The notes under the pieces are model-generated. The model did no database searches and was not told the origin of the DNA. It was given only the letters and a program-made list of their open reading frames with translations. The position numbers and the translations under genes are program-made. From NCBI GenBank assembly GCA_018398765.1, contig JAHBMJ010001395.1, forward strand, positions 1 to 22,500: a stretch of DNA of 22,500 bases. Reading direction: 5' to 3'. Shown here piece after piece: positions 9,939 to 19,278 of this stretch. The stretch is from Chromera velia (taxonomy: Eukaryota; Sar; Chromeraceae). The first letter of the stretch is position 1; each line of letters starts with the position of its first letter.

Positions 9939-11352
9939 ACAGTGTAGCGTGGCATCCTAGAAAATAACAACTTTTCCCTGCCTAACATTAGAAGTATCCA
10001 GCTAGCTCTGAATATGAATAACGATGGCGCGTCATAGTCATAGTTAATCAAATCTTTGGGTTGTTGAATTTTTTTTTATTGACATATTTTTTTTTCTATA
10101 CATTTTTTCTTCAAAACAAAAAAAGAAAAAAAGTTTCTTTCATACATTTGTTTTTCTTAAGGCTCACTGGAGTGTAGCTTAAATTTCCCGGATTATTTCC
10201 GAAAATCTAGTATCCGTTTGATTTAGCCTATAATTCGATCTACATTGTGACAATTAAAACATATTATGCATCGTGAAATTTCTTTTCGGTGGGTGCAAAA
10301 TATTGTAAAACAACTTACTGGCCTAGTCTTGGTATCTTTAGAATACTTTAGAATTATTATCGTTCATAATTTTTTATAATATGGTTGTCCACGCCTGTTC
10401 TCATACTGCTATGTACGTATTCTGTACTATGTGTACATAAAGATTTGCATAAATGATGCTGGAATTACAGTTCAGTGGATAACATAACATGACATAACAA
10501 ACTAATTTGCTCTTCCTGTGATAGCCGGATATGCATGGTGCATTTAGTGCACTTTAGCTGATGTTCTTACAAACCCGAACAGCGCGCTTCTAACGCGCTC
10601 TCCATGCGCCACGGCCCTCAAAGCCGGGGCGCGTCCGAACTTGTGTAGTTGAGATGTTAATTGATGATCGAAGTTTTGTTATGCATACCGTGTTAAGATG
10701 TATAGTTGAGGCATGTTGAGGCATTTCTTTCTTTTAGCTCGGTCAATGCTTGGTCAGCATTGTATGCACAAAAACTCCTAGAATCGATCAACAGGAAAAA
10801 ACGGATTCCAAACGTGCAGGGGCAATGGATGAAGGTGCATATACGTGTACATGCATGTTGAAAAATTCTCTCAAATTCTTTTGCACTGCGCGCGAGAGAA
10901 TTTCGTTGGAGGGGGGGGCATGTGTCCTGGCAATGGCTGGCATGCTAGGTGGTGTCAGCTGCCCAGTCCGGAGTGTGGCACGGCAGGCGCGCGCGGCTGA
11001 GCCTTCGTGGAGTTGCGTACATCAGGCCGGAGTACTTGACCGCGGAGGGCCTCGTGCAGATCTGCATGGTGGAGAACTTTGGCCGGCGTCTTGGGCCTCG
11101 CGTGCACGCTCTAGGAATTGGTTGCATGATTGGCACTAATAGATCGAGTTGGGGCAGAGTTGCCGTCTTGTAGCTGCTGTCCTGTAGCTTTAGTCTGTCC
11201 TGTCGCACGTAATCAGTCTGCATGGCACTAGCATGGAGTTGAAAGTTAAGTTGTTGAAGTTGGGAGGATTGAGATGGTAGATTGAGAATAGGAATTAACT
11301 TGACAATCTGGTGTCCTTCATATCTTGTGTATCTGAGCTTCATAGTTGCACA
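9939..11352. other. Gene-free stretch with a GC-rich patch
   Basis: 9939-10560 is AT-rich with T and A runs (about 10069-10135). 10570-10640 and 10900-11110 are GC-rich and hold overlapping ORFs on both strands (10750-11139 +, 10949-11173 +, 10945-11343 -). Their products match no family I know, and no frame is clearly favoured. A coding fragment or untranslated exon is possible but unsupported. Confidence 0.5.
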
Positions 11353-11437
11353 AGTACACTGTACTACACTGTACTACACTGTATTGTACTGTACTACTGT
11401 ACTATGATATCTATACTGTACTGTACTACTGTACTAG
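11353..11437. repeat. GTACTACACT-type short tandem repeat
   Basis: Repeated gtactacact and gtactgtacta units with degeneration toward the right. A short related tract (gtactgtactgtagta) occurs near 13648. Confidence 0.85.
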
Positions 11438-11631
11438 ACCTTAAAAAAAAAATTCTTCTATTTCTAGCGTCCTAGGGGGTCTGAAACTCTGAACCTACGT
11501 TAATGATACGTTAATGCTCTATCAACTTGTGCTAAGTTATGATATGGTAATGATAAATTACAGTGACTTAAGGAAAGCTTCCAAAACAATTAAAACTATA
11601 TGTTATACATACATATATACATATGTTATAG

Positions 11632-12527
11632 TTGAATCGCGTATTGCTCCGGCCTCCCGCGCCCTGGGGGCTGTGTTTAGTCTGATTGCCAGTATGGGTC
11701 CCCTCAGTGTAGATGTGCAGATAACTGTTTTTAGAGTATGTTAGTCCCTTGTCACACTGTACTGCCTCGAATGCTTCCCTCTTTGTGATGCTGATCTTCT
11801 TACAATCGATGCTTTGCAGCTCTATTTTGCACGCTGGTCTAGCCGTCTGTCTGCTCGCAGTCTTCGTTTGCCCTCCTTGTGTATTTTCGCGGCCTGCTTC
11901 CTGCAAAAGCCCTGCTTTGCTCTAGAGTGGCCAACTGGTAGTGCTCGCTCTCGCAAACCATGCACACCGTTTCCACTACAATGCTGTGTGCCTGGAAGGG
12001 AAACAGTTATCCAGAGTTTTCGAGAGCCTCCTTGCGGCTGCTTCGTTAGGCTGGTCTGGATTTTGTTTATTCATTGGGGGTGGGAGTGCCGCAACACCCT
12101 GGCACCAACGGGCAGCAGCGACGGAGAGTTCAAGGCACCGGCTCTCTCTTCTTTAAAGGTAGAGCTAGACATGCAGTTGCGGAAGAGGTTTGCATACGGC
12201 GGGCGGAGGCTATCGCTTCTTCATATTTCCCTCCTCTTGCCAAGCTTACCCCCCTTTAACAAGCTTTTCCCTCCTCTCATCGCATGTTTGTGTTTCTTCT
12301 TTACAACAAATCCGCCTCTGGTCTCTGCTCCTTTTTTGCCCTCCCTCGATCTGCTCTCACAGTAATTGATGGCTCTCTGTTCAGTTTCTTACGTCTGCTC
12401 TCATTTCACCCACAAGACGAAAGCAGTGCTCTGTCTGTTGAATGTAGCGACCACAAACTCTGTGTACATGATTTTTGTATTTGGTGTGTTGATGACTTCA
12501 TGTATAGACTTTCTTCATATACTAAGT
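11632..12527 (+). pseudogene. LINE reverse-transcriptase C-terminal fragment (copy B)
   Basis: Only the region downstream of the reverse-transcriptase catalytic motifs is present, so no activity is possible. The frame carries RALGAVFSLIASMGPLS, then a TAG at 11742 where copy A has the Trp of FRACW, then LYCLEC and DALQLYFARW. The matching frame then shifts twice: WKGNSYPEF lies in a second frame near 11990 and the QGTGSLFFKG and MFVFLLYNK blocks in a third. Unlike copy A it has indels as well as a stop, suggesting older or different decay. Confidence 0.82.
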
Positions 12528-12806
12528 AGCTGGATGAAAGAGAATTCCTACACTGCCTGGCTGAGCTAGAATCTATTAATTCAAATGATTGTAACTGTCC
12601 ACTCCCCAGTGCAAGTACATCTGAACTTTTTATCCGTAATGTCATTCGATCGCTTCTACGCTCGTATCCAGCCTATCTCTTTGATACCTATCTCCCAATT
12701 CTAGAAAGTAATTAACTGATCAACTCTACCGGCGACTTAATAAACAACAACCATGCATGTATGTGCCGCCCGGAAGCTTAGCGCTCCAACTGGGGTTAGG
12801 CATCCT

Positions 12807-12837
<31 letters not shown>

Positions 12838-12849
12838 GCTAACTAACAA
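12807..12849 (+). repeat. (CTAA)n 3' tail of LINE copy B
   Basis: About ten CTAA/AACT units with one CTAG interruption follow directly after ggggttaggcatc, at the position where copy A has its ATCA-type tail. Confidence 0.85.
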
Positions 12850-12892
12850 ACATAAATTCACATACCATCATTACAACAGTCTCAGCAGTCTG

Positions 12893-12905
12893 CCCCCCCC
12901 CCCCC
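12893..12905. repeat. Poly-C run
   Basis: Thirteen consecutive C residues between the LINE copy B tail and the transposase remnant. Confidence 0.9.
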
Positions 12906-12928
12906 TCTCCCTGTCCCTTCTGTCAGAC

Positions 12929-13455
12929 TCAGAAAGGAGCCTCTCTGAACTCCAGTCCGATGCTCTTTAGGTATTCAACTGCCATCTCTCTATCCAATTC
13001 ATCATCAAATGCCTCCGTTGACTCATCAGATGCAAGGTTGAGTCCCTGCCTAGGTCTCTGCAGGCCCAAAATCTAGCCCAAAATCTATGTCTCTCTTCTG
13101 TGGTGCCCGGCGTTCCTCTGCATGATGAACCCTCTGGAGGTGGAGATTGGCGTATGACACTGTGGTGACCAGCAAGTCTTGATGCGGCTGGATAAGACAG
13201 TTTCTCTTCTCAGAGTAAACCTGGTCATAGAGAGAGAACCCCCGCTCCGAGACCCCCGCCGCGTTGGCAGCCTGAAAGACGTCTGTGGTGAGGACGGCGT
13301 TCTAAGACTTGGGGGCTGCTTCCACAAGGTCGTCCCGGCACCACCAGGAAAATTTAAGGTTGTCTACTTTCTCGTCTGACGATATACAGTTAAGCTGAAG
13401 AGGGGGCGTCGCAGCCTGTACTGCCTTGCACCACTCTGACTCACTATTTACTATC
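12929..13455 (-). pseudogene. hAT-like transposase C-terminal remnant
   Basis: A minus-strand frame from about 13455 reads a Trp-containing stretch (EWCKAVQ..., FSWWCRDDL), then a TAG at 13302-13304, then VFQAANAAGVSERGFSLYDQ and VYSEKRNCL...DLLVTT. The SERGFS core (13233-13250), followed by a basic KRN-L segment and a Leu-rich helix, is the usual pattern of the hAT C-terminal dimerisation region. That frame stops at TAG 13050-13052. The next frame continues smoothly as an acidic tail (DESTEAFDDELDREM, ending EAPF) to TGA at 12929, so one frameshift lies near 13060. A 12-bp tandem duplication (tagattttgggc) adjoins that point but by itself keeps the frame. No catalytic core is visible. The family assignment is from motif shape only. 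Confidence 0.6.
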
Positions 13456-13587
13456 TACTATCTTAAATTACTATAAAAACATAATGAAAACTCATTAAAA
13501 CACTTGTAAAAAGTTACTAAAACTTAGCTTATAAACATGCTAAACATGCTAAAACTTAGCTTAAAAGCTTATAAAAAAGTAATGGGA

Positions 13588-13641
13588 CGAGCGGCGGGCG
13601 GCCTGCCTAACTTAGTAAGGTAAGACGGGCCGGGCCGCTCG
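13588..13641. repeat. GC-rich inverted repeat
   Basis: Arms CGAGCGGC (13588-13595) and GCCGCTCG (13634-13641) are perfect complements, with further GC-rich pairing inside. It stands out against very AT-rich flanks. Confidence 0.7.
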
Positions 13642-14643
13642 AATTGTACTGTACTGTAGTATACTAGTTTTGCTTCTACACTATATTGTACTAGTACAAC
13701 TATGCTGAGCTTGTGAACTTTTTATACCTTCTGGAATCGATCAGCATAGAACGGAACCTCTAGGACTCTCTCTAGCTTGATAGTTCTTTGTGTCCAGCGC
13801 CTGTGTCTCAACTAGTTCATGACAAAAGATACACGTACATGTATGTATATATATAATCAAAAACATTGAGCACTGCTTTGAACGAGATTGGTGCATGTGA
13901 GGGTCTAGTGTGAAGGTTCAGGCACATCAGGTCTGCAAAGAAGATTTGAAATGATCTTCCTTCATGCTGCAACATCTATAGGAAAAGACTGATAAGAATT
14001 TTTGGGATGTATGTTTTGCGAGAAAAATGGTTCAGGGTAGTTCAGGGACAAAGAATGTCGATTAAGCATATGCAAAGTATGAAAGTGGGGCAAGAAAAGG
14101 GAATGGGAGTCCATGTGTAGTAATCTGATGGTGATCTGAGAATTAAATTGCACTTACATCATTCTAACACCTGCTTTTGGACATGGTTTCCTGATACCTG
14201 CCTTTCTATGATCCTTCAGAATCCGCCTTCTGTCCTATGTTCCGTCTCAGATGTCCCCAGTAGTCAACTAAGTGAGTCTCCCCCTGTTCTTGATCACTCG
14301 TTGGTTCACTGAAAGGATCGAAATGTGACTGTATCTTCTTGAGATGAAAAGAGAAAATCAAATTAAAGAAAGTATATAAAAGAATTGGTCGTCTTTCTGG
14401 TCTTATACCCCGGCCATCAACATGTGCAGTTCATATAGATTTAATACGTATGCATGTCTGCGTACATGCTGAAGGCAATCTGACAACGATGCAGAAGGAC
14501 CAAAAACACTGGAAGTATACATATACATACAGTTTCTTTGGGAAACAATGCTTGACCATATGTATGTACTGCTTAACGTTGTTTTCTTCGAACTATAGAC
14601 GTCCTTCCATTACATCCACATGAACTTCTCTGTTCGGATTTCT

Positions 14644-14681
14644 CCCCGAGCGCGGCCAGGCCGCGCCATAGCTTTTCGGGG
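14644..14681. repeat. Nested GC-rich hairpin upstream of the amidase
   Basis: Outer arms CCCCGA (14644-14649) and TCGGGG (14676-14681) enclose the odd palindrome CGCGGCC-a-GGCCGCG (14651-14665). It lies about 220 bp before the likely amidase start, so it could be in a promoter or 5' untranslated region. A regulatory role is not shown. Confidence 0.65.
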
Positions 14682-14902
14682 CGCCGCCGCCTTAATTCTG
14701 CATATATTAATTCTGCATGGCAAGCCGTCTCGTCTCAACTCGGCATGACCTGCAGATTCTGCACACAGTGTATGGACACAGCCGGATGTGTGCTTCCTTT
14801 ACTTTGACTTAAGAGGTGGGTCTAGTCCCAGCATAGTTGCATGAGTCTTACTTCTACGGGGTTTATCCTGCTCCAAACCTGCAAGTCTCGATCTCTGCAA
14901 AT

Positions 14903-16366
14903 ATGAAGTCGCTTTCCAGTCTCCTCAACTCTTTGCAGAGAAGGCAGACGACCTGCGTGCAAATCGCAGAGGAGGTTCTGTTGAAAGCAGAGCAGTTCAA
15001 AGCCTACAACCACTTCACCTTCCTGAATGGTGCCGCTCTCCTGAATGCCGCAAAGCTTGCAGACAAAGCCTGGGCTGTTGGGGAAGCCCGGGCCCTGGAG
15101 GGAATTCCTTTCGGAGTGAAGGACAACATCAACACTGGGGACGGCACGCCCACCACTGGGGCCAGCCCCGCCTACCTGTCGAATATTCCAAAGACCTCCT
15201 GTGCGTTGTGGAGTATCCTGTCAGGTGCCGGTGCGTTGAACGCGGGCAAACTGAATATGCACGAGCTCGCCTTCGGAACCACATCCATCAACGCGCACTA
15301 CGGAGCTTGTGCGTCAGCCGCCGACATCACTCGAACAGCAGGGGGGAGTTCGGGGGGTTCGGGAGGTGTGGTTGGCACAGGGGTCGTTCCTGTTTCCCTG
15401 GGTACAGACACAGGGGGCTCTATTCGAATTCCAGCGGCCTCCAATGGAGTGACGGGGTACCGTCCCTCTGTGGGCACCTGGCCCCAAAACTACGGATTGA
15501 AGATGACGCACAGCCGGGATTCACCCGGTCCCCTTGCGAATTGCATGGAAGACATTCTTCTCCTCCATGAAATTGTCACCGGAGAGAAACGGCCGTCTCC
15601 TGTTTCCCCGAAGGATGTGCGGTTGTTCGTCGTTCGGGATTATTTTTTTGACGACCTGTGTGAGGAGACGGATTCCACAATGGAGACGGCAATTGGCCGT
15701 CTCGCAGATGCGGGGTTCAACGTGATTGATGGAAAGGGACAGGGGGTCGAGGAATTTCCGTCGAATGTTCCTGAATTGATTTCTGCCTCTTCTTTCCCCG
15801 TAATGGACTATGAGCTTCCTCTGCTGATCGAGGAATACGCAAAGGCTCACGCACTTGACGCAGATGAATATTCATTTGCAGCCGTCACAAAGAGAATGGG
15901 GTCTCCCGACGTTCGACAGATTTGCGATCGCATTGCTGCTCATCCGGTGTCCCCTGAGGCCTACGCAAAGGCTGTAGCGTCACGAGACTTTCTTCGAAGC
16001 TCTGTAAAGGGTTTCATGGAAAGAAACGCGATTGACGCTTTGGTGTTTCCGACTGTGCCGTTCGTCCCCCACCGGATCGATGACTGCCGTCTCGAAGGAG
16101 ACAGCCCGATACAGACGATCACTCACAGGGGACGGCGCGTCCCTCAATTGACCTCCAGCATCCGTAACACCGACCTCGCTTCCAACTTGGATTCTCCCGC
16201 TGTCTCCCTTCCCTGCAGGAGGAGGGGGGTGCCGGGAGACGGCTCTGTGACGCTCCCTGTGGGTCTAGAGCTCTGTGGGAGGCCGGGGAGTGGGAGGGAC
16301 AGTCGGCTCCTTGCCGTGGCAGAGGCTGCAGAGAGAGCCCTTGGGGTGGCGAAGCGACTCGACTGA
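14903..16366 (+). CDS. Amidase signature enzyme, indoleacetamide/mandelamide hydrolase-like
   Basis: This enzyme is predicted to hydrolyse a carboxylic amide to the acid and ammonia. From ATG 14903 it is 487 residues, the normal length for the family, and ends at TGA. An upstream in-frame TTG (14837) gives no family-like sequence, so ATG 14903 is preferred. The Ser-cisSer-Lys triad is intact: Lys73 in GIPFGVKDNI, Ser149 in GGSSGGS and Ser173 in DTGGSIRIPA. The TRD(T/S).GP-type block (HSRDSPGPLANCMEDILLL) and VTGE after the nucleophile resemble bacterial IaaH and mandelamide hydrolases more than GatA or FAAH. The C-terminal SLP and LPVGLELCGRPG.....LLAVA blocks are complete. No signal peptide or membrane segment is obvious, so a cytosolic location is likely. 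It is intronless and has no functionally related neighbour. The substrate cannot be named from sequence; GatA or allophanate hydrolase-type amidases are less likely alternatives. Confidence 0.92.
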   Translation: MKSLSSLLNSLQRRQTTCVQIAEEVLLKAEQFKAYNHFTFLNGAALLNAAKLADKAWAVGEARALEGIPFGVKDNINTGDGTPTTGASPAYLSNIPKTSCALWSILSGAGALNAGKLNMHELAFGTTSINAHYGACASAADITRTAGGSSGGSGGVVGTGVVPVSLGTDTGGSIRIPAASNGVTGYRPSVGTWPQNYGLKMTHSRDSPGPLANCMEDILLLHEIVTGEKRPSPVSPKDVRLFVVRDYFFDDLCEETDSTMETAIGRLADAGFNVIDGKGQGVEEFPSNVPELISASSFPVMDYELPLLIEEYAKAHALDADEYSFAAVTKRMGSPDVRQICDRIAAHPVSPEAYAKAVASRDFLRSSVKGFMERNAIDALVFPTVPFVPHRIDDCRLEGDSPIQTITHRGRRVPQLTSSIRNTDLASNLDSPAVSLPCRRRGVPGDGSVTLPVGLELCGRPGSGRDSRLLAVAEAAERALGVAKRLD

Positions 16367-16782
16367 GATCGAGTTGTTGAATTTATTTTGTGTCTGCATG
16401 GTCTTTCAATGGGTGGGTGAACGGACTTTTGTGTACGGCTTCAATGCTTGCCTAGTTGCCTTACTGTCTAATCTGAATATTTCTTCCGGTTTCAACTGAG
16501 TAGAAAGACGGAACGGCATCACAAAGAACCATCCATTTGGTGTGGAACATGAATTTTTTTACGGCTGTCATGCAACCAGACGATCGATGCGCTGGAGATC
16601 ACGCAACTATGAAAATGTCTTGCCTTCAGAGATGCTTGATTGATCTTTTCTACGTGGTTCTGAGCCTGCCGCAGCTAGGGCGTCTGATTGAAGTGCTTCT
16701 GCCTCATTCGCATATTATGTGCACGTATTCTTTGCTTCCTTTCGCGGGGGAGTGAGAGGACTCTGGTTTGCCGGCCGGTCCC
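16367..16782. other. Downstream flank of the amidase
   Basis: No second gene was recognised. Small ORFs (16275-16499, 16537-16755) have no family motif. No canonical AATAAA was noticed near the stop; ttgaatttattttg follows at about 16377. Confidence 0.5.
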
Positions 16783-16784
16783 GG

Positions 16785-16816
<32 letters not shown>

Positions 16817-16827
16817 GTGTGTGTGTA

Positions 16828-16870
<43 letters not shown>

Positions 16871-16932
16871 GTGTGTCTAGGTGTGTGTCTAGGTGTGTGT
16901 GTGTGCATATGCGGCGTGTCCGTACGCGCATG

Positions 16933-16971
<39 letters not shown>

Positions 16972-16975
16972 ACCC
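16783..16975. repeat. (CT)n and (GT)n microsatellites
   Basis: CT tract at about 16785-16813, GT tracts at 16839-16880 and 16936-16970 with ctaggtgtgtgt interruptions. Overlapping ORFs are low-complexity translations. Confidence 0.95.
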
Positions 16976-17389
16976 TAATGTGTACTACGTGTGCGTGTCT
17001 ACGTGTCTGTCTATCTGTGTGTAATGTACTGTGTACGCGTATATATGCGTATGTGACAACTACTACTACTATGTGTGTCTATATATGTACGTAGTACTAG
17101 ACGTAGTATATGTATATCTGTTTCTAGGTCTGTTTAATTTTGCGTCTGTTTATATCATTATATCTATCCGTATTTAATATTAATAACATGCACTAGGATA
17201 TGGAATGATTAACTTAGATCTACTATGTCCAAAGTGATTCACAAACTCGAGCACATACTATCGACCTCACCCGGTTTAAATTTAGTGTTTAATTGCATGA
17301 CTATACCGGTCAAAATTGATACAAAGCGGAGGACTGATGATTCATGCATCACATCTTTACCTGCTCTGTGCTAGGCGACGCACAGTGGT

Positions 17390-17430
17390 AAAAAAAAAAA
17401 AAAAAATAGACCTTTCCAGATTTTTTTTTT
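17390..17430 (+). repeat. Poly-A / TAGAC core / poly-T cassette, copy 1
   Basis: Seventeen A residues, a 14-bp core tagacctttccaga (17407-17420) and ten T residues. The same arrangement recurs at 17899-17938. Confidence 0.75.
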
Positions 17431-17898
17431 CTTTCTTTTTTTCTACAAAGGATTTCCTAGAGCACCTCTATAGGAGCACCTAGAGAAACATCTTTTAGAA
17501 GTACTTTTAAACTAACTTCCTCGCGAACTTATTACTCAACTCAAAGTTTTAAACATCTTTCAACCCTAGTTTCAACCCTAGTTATAGGGATGAAGACGAG
17601 TGGGCGGGCGAAGGGAAAAGGGGGCCCTCTTTTGTCCTATGCAAAGAGTGACAAGAAGGATGGATGCATGGATGCAAACAGAAGAGCAGACAGAGGAGAA
17701 GTTCTTTGACTGGCTCTTTGACGATATCTAGGACGATATACATTTTGAAGCTCTAGTCGAAGCTAATTTTGGTCAATCCTTTTAAGCGTCTACCAAGCTA
17801 AAAGTGAAACTGGGATCCTAGATATGATTCAAACTCTAGTTGAAGCTCGTCATTTAACCTCCATTTTTTTAATACATACAATAAAATTTTAAATAAAT

Positions 17899-17938
17899 AA
17901 AAAAAAAGAATAGACGTTTTCAGATTTTTTTTTTTTTT
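17899..17938 (+). repeat. Poly-A / TAGAC core / poly-T cassette, copy 2
   Basis: A-rich run, core tagacgttttcaga (17911-17924), then 14 T residues. The core matches that at 17407-17420 at 12 of 14 positions. The two cassettes are in direct orientation about 504 bp apart. Confidence 0.75.
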
Positions 17939-18056
17939 ACCCCTAGGCTTTGTGAGTCTGCAGTGCGCATAACAATATGCAAACTCTCCAGGAAAAAAAG
18001 AAAACTTAATTAATTCAAAACTTAGGCTACAAGACAGAAGTTCATTCTTTCTAGTG

Positions 18057-18270
18057 ACTTGAGAACGTTATGCATAATGATTATCAATGTCATTAGTGGA
18101 GATTAACATTCATAATCATTACTCACCTTAACCTAAAATCAATAATGATTATTAGAAAAAATGATTATTTATTGATAATCATTATACATTTTAAGCTGTA
18201 GTTGATAATGATTATTCATGTCAATCTCCACTAATGACATTGATAATCATTATACAGAACGCTCTCAAGT
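18057..18270. mobile_element. 214-bp foldback inverted repeat (MITE-like)
   Basis: The segment starts ACTTGAGA and ends TCTCAAGT, and nearly all of it is self-complementary about a centre near 18163. The outer 65 bp of each arm pair with about six or seven mismatches; the inner part is more diverged. The motif ATAATGATTATC or its complement recurs about six times. It could be a foldback transposon or a locus folding into a long hairpin RNA. No clear target duplication flanks it. Confidence 0.85.
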
Positions 18271-18640
18271 TAACGCACTGATGATACACGGCCGTTTCTA
18301 TCTGTCTGAGTGAGAGACTTAACCTAGGGATTGACAGAGCTTCATGTGTAGGAATTGTACTGTGCCCCATGTGTCTCTGTGGTTCTCTTGTGCTCTAAGT
18401 ATTGCACAAGGCCACCAGCAGGAGCTTTCTATAGACTGTAAGGGTTCATAGACTTTCTGTTTGGTAAATAAACTGATCAGATATTTATTTTTATCCATCT
18501 GTATCGGTCTAGACGAGTACGTTAGGTCAACGTATTCGCTGTGGTCCTCTACTAGGAGAGGGCCAGGAATTTGGGAGTATAACAGTTTGAGGAGTCCTCT
18601 AGACAGGCTAGAGGATCGATACGGGAGGGCCCATAGGACT
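18271..18640. other. Gene-free stretch with small hairpins
   Basis: No gene was recognised; a 65-residue + ORF at 18461-18658 matches nothing known to me. A perfect 7-bp hairpin CCTCTAG-acagg-CTAGAGG lies at 18596-18614. Confidence 0.5.
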
Positions 18641-18928
18641 CTATTGGAGGAATCTTGAGAGAGGTGAGACTCTACTTTTCACTTTCCCACTATACATAGA
18701 GGCTACCTCGAGAAACAAAAGTAGGATCCTGTGCCGCTGCTGATTAAAGAGCTTTTGAACACTAGAACGATCACATTGCTTGACAGCTTTCGCCAACTTA
18801 ACTACCGCTTTCCCCTGTTCTGTAAAAAAGGTGAGATTTTTGTCTAGTCGGTCCTTCTTCTCTTGTCTCCTTTGTTTAAAGTATTTCCTTCTATCATTGG
18901 TGCCCTTCTTCCTTGCGGGCGGTGGCAT
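18641..18928 (-). CDS. Unrecognised 95-residue basic ORF
   Basis: An ATG-started ORF whose first half is very rich in Lys, Arg and Gln (RKYFKQRRQEKKDRLDK) and then has an amphipathic, possibly helical stretch (KAVVKLAKAVKQ). The N-terminus reads MPPPARKKG. I do not recognise a family. The composition is more protein-like than that of other ORFs in the region. It could be a small nuclear or nucleolar-type protein, or a first exon: CTCGAG|GTAGCC and AAA|GTGAAA near its 3' part resemble splice donors, but no downstream exon was identified. It may also be chance. Confidence 0.3.
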   Translation of the reverse strand: MPPPARKKGTNDRRKYFKQRRQEKKDRLDKNLTFFTEQGKAVVKLAKAVKQCDRSSVQKLFNQQRHRILLLFLEVASMYSGKVKSRVSPLSRFLQ

Positions 18929-19278
18929 GTCCCTTCACCATTTTACACAACTTGACTCATTTGAATAACAGCCAGACACTATGGCTCTGCAAGCTTCCTC
19001 TACTGTGTATGTATATATATATATCAAGCAACATCAAGCAAAACATGTGCATGAGCATCTTTGCCACGGCGGCAACGGGCTCACAACACAAATATAAAAA
19101 ATCTGCTTCATCACTTTTTTTTTATATCATAGAGGCGCGTGCATGCCAATTTTCAGCTCTGTATTGGTACTGCCGCGTTCGGTAGAGCTGTGTGCGCAAA
19201 GTTCCTTCGCAAAGTTCCATATAAATTAGTGCACAAAGGTCAAATCGGGCCCCGCAAGCAGTGTACCCATTGAAATCG
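18929..19278. other. Spacer before the minisatellite
   Basis: Contains a short TA repeat (about 19009-19024), a T run near 19117 and a repeated caaagttcc motif (about 19198 and 19210). No gene was recognised. Confidence 0.5.

Larger units (their letters stand above)
11630..12849 (+). mobile_element. Non-LTR retrotransposon (LINE), copy B, severely 5'-truncated
   Basis: Same family as copy A but on the + strand. Similarity to copy A begins near 11632 (ATTGCT...RALG) and continues through the C-terminal coding region and the 3' untranslated part to the tail. Shared peptides include LIASMGPLS, LYCLEC, DALQL, SLRLPSLCIF, QGTGSLFFKG and LPRSAL. The 5' junction follows an AT-rich stretch. No target duplication was found. 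Confidence 0.85.
13456..14902. other. Intergenic stretch upstream of the amidase
   Basis: AT-rich at 13440-13585, with imperfect short repeats of actTAGCTTA and aacatgcta at 13520-13585. 13590-13640 and 14640-14690 are GC-rich and hold inverted repeats listed separately. A 12-mer, ttaattctgcat, occurs twice 15 bp apart near 14692-14718. No convincing ORF was found. Promoter elements of the amidase cannot be named. Confidence 0.55.
16976..18056. other. AT-rich gene-free stretch
   Basis: No coding motif was recognised. It holds the two poly-A/poly-T cassettes listed separately. Short recurring pieces such as aaccctagtt (twice near 17560-17585) and tctagt.gaagct (near 17750 and 17835) suggest diverged repeats. 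Confidence 0.55.

Noticed and set aside
10750-11343. Possible gene in the GC-rich patch (129-, 74- and 132-residue ORFs)
   Set aside because: Frames overlap on both strands, none matches a family I know, and none is favoured by a codon pattern I can judge.
14837-14902. N-terminal extension of the amidase from the upstream TTG
   Set aside because: TTG starts are not expected in a eukaryotic nuclear gene, and the 22 extra residues do not resemble the family; ATG 14903 gives a normal N-terminus.
17560-17592. Telomeric or interstitial telomere repeat (ccctagt units)
   Set aside because: Only two or three degenerate units with irregular spacing.
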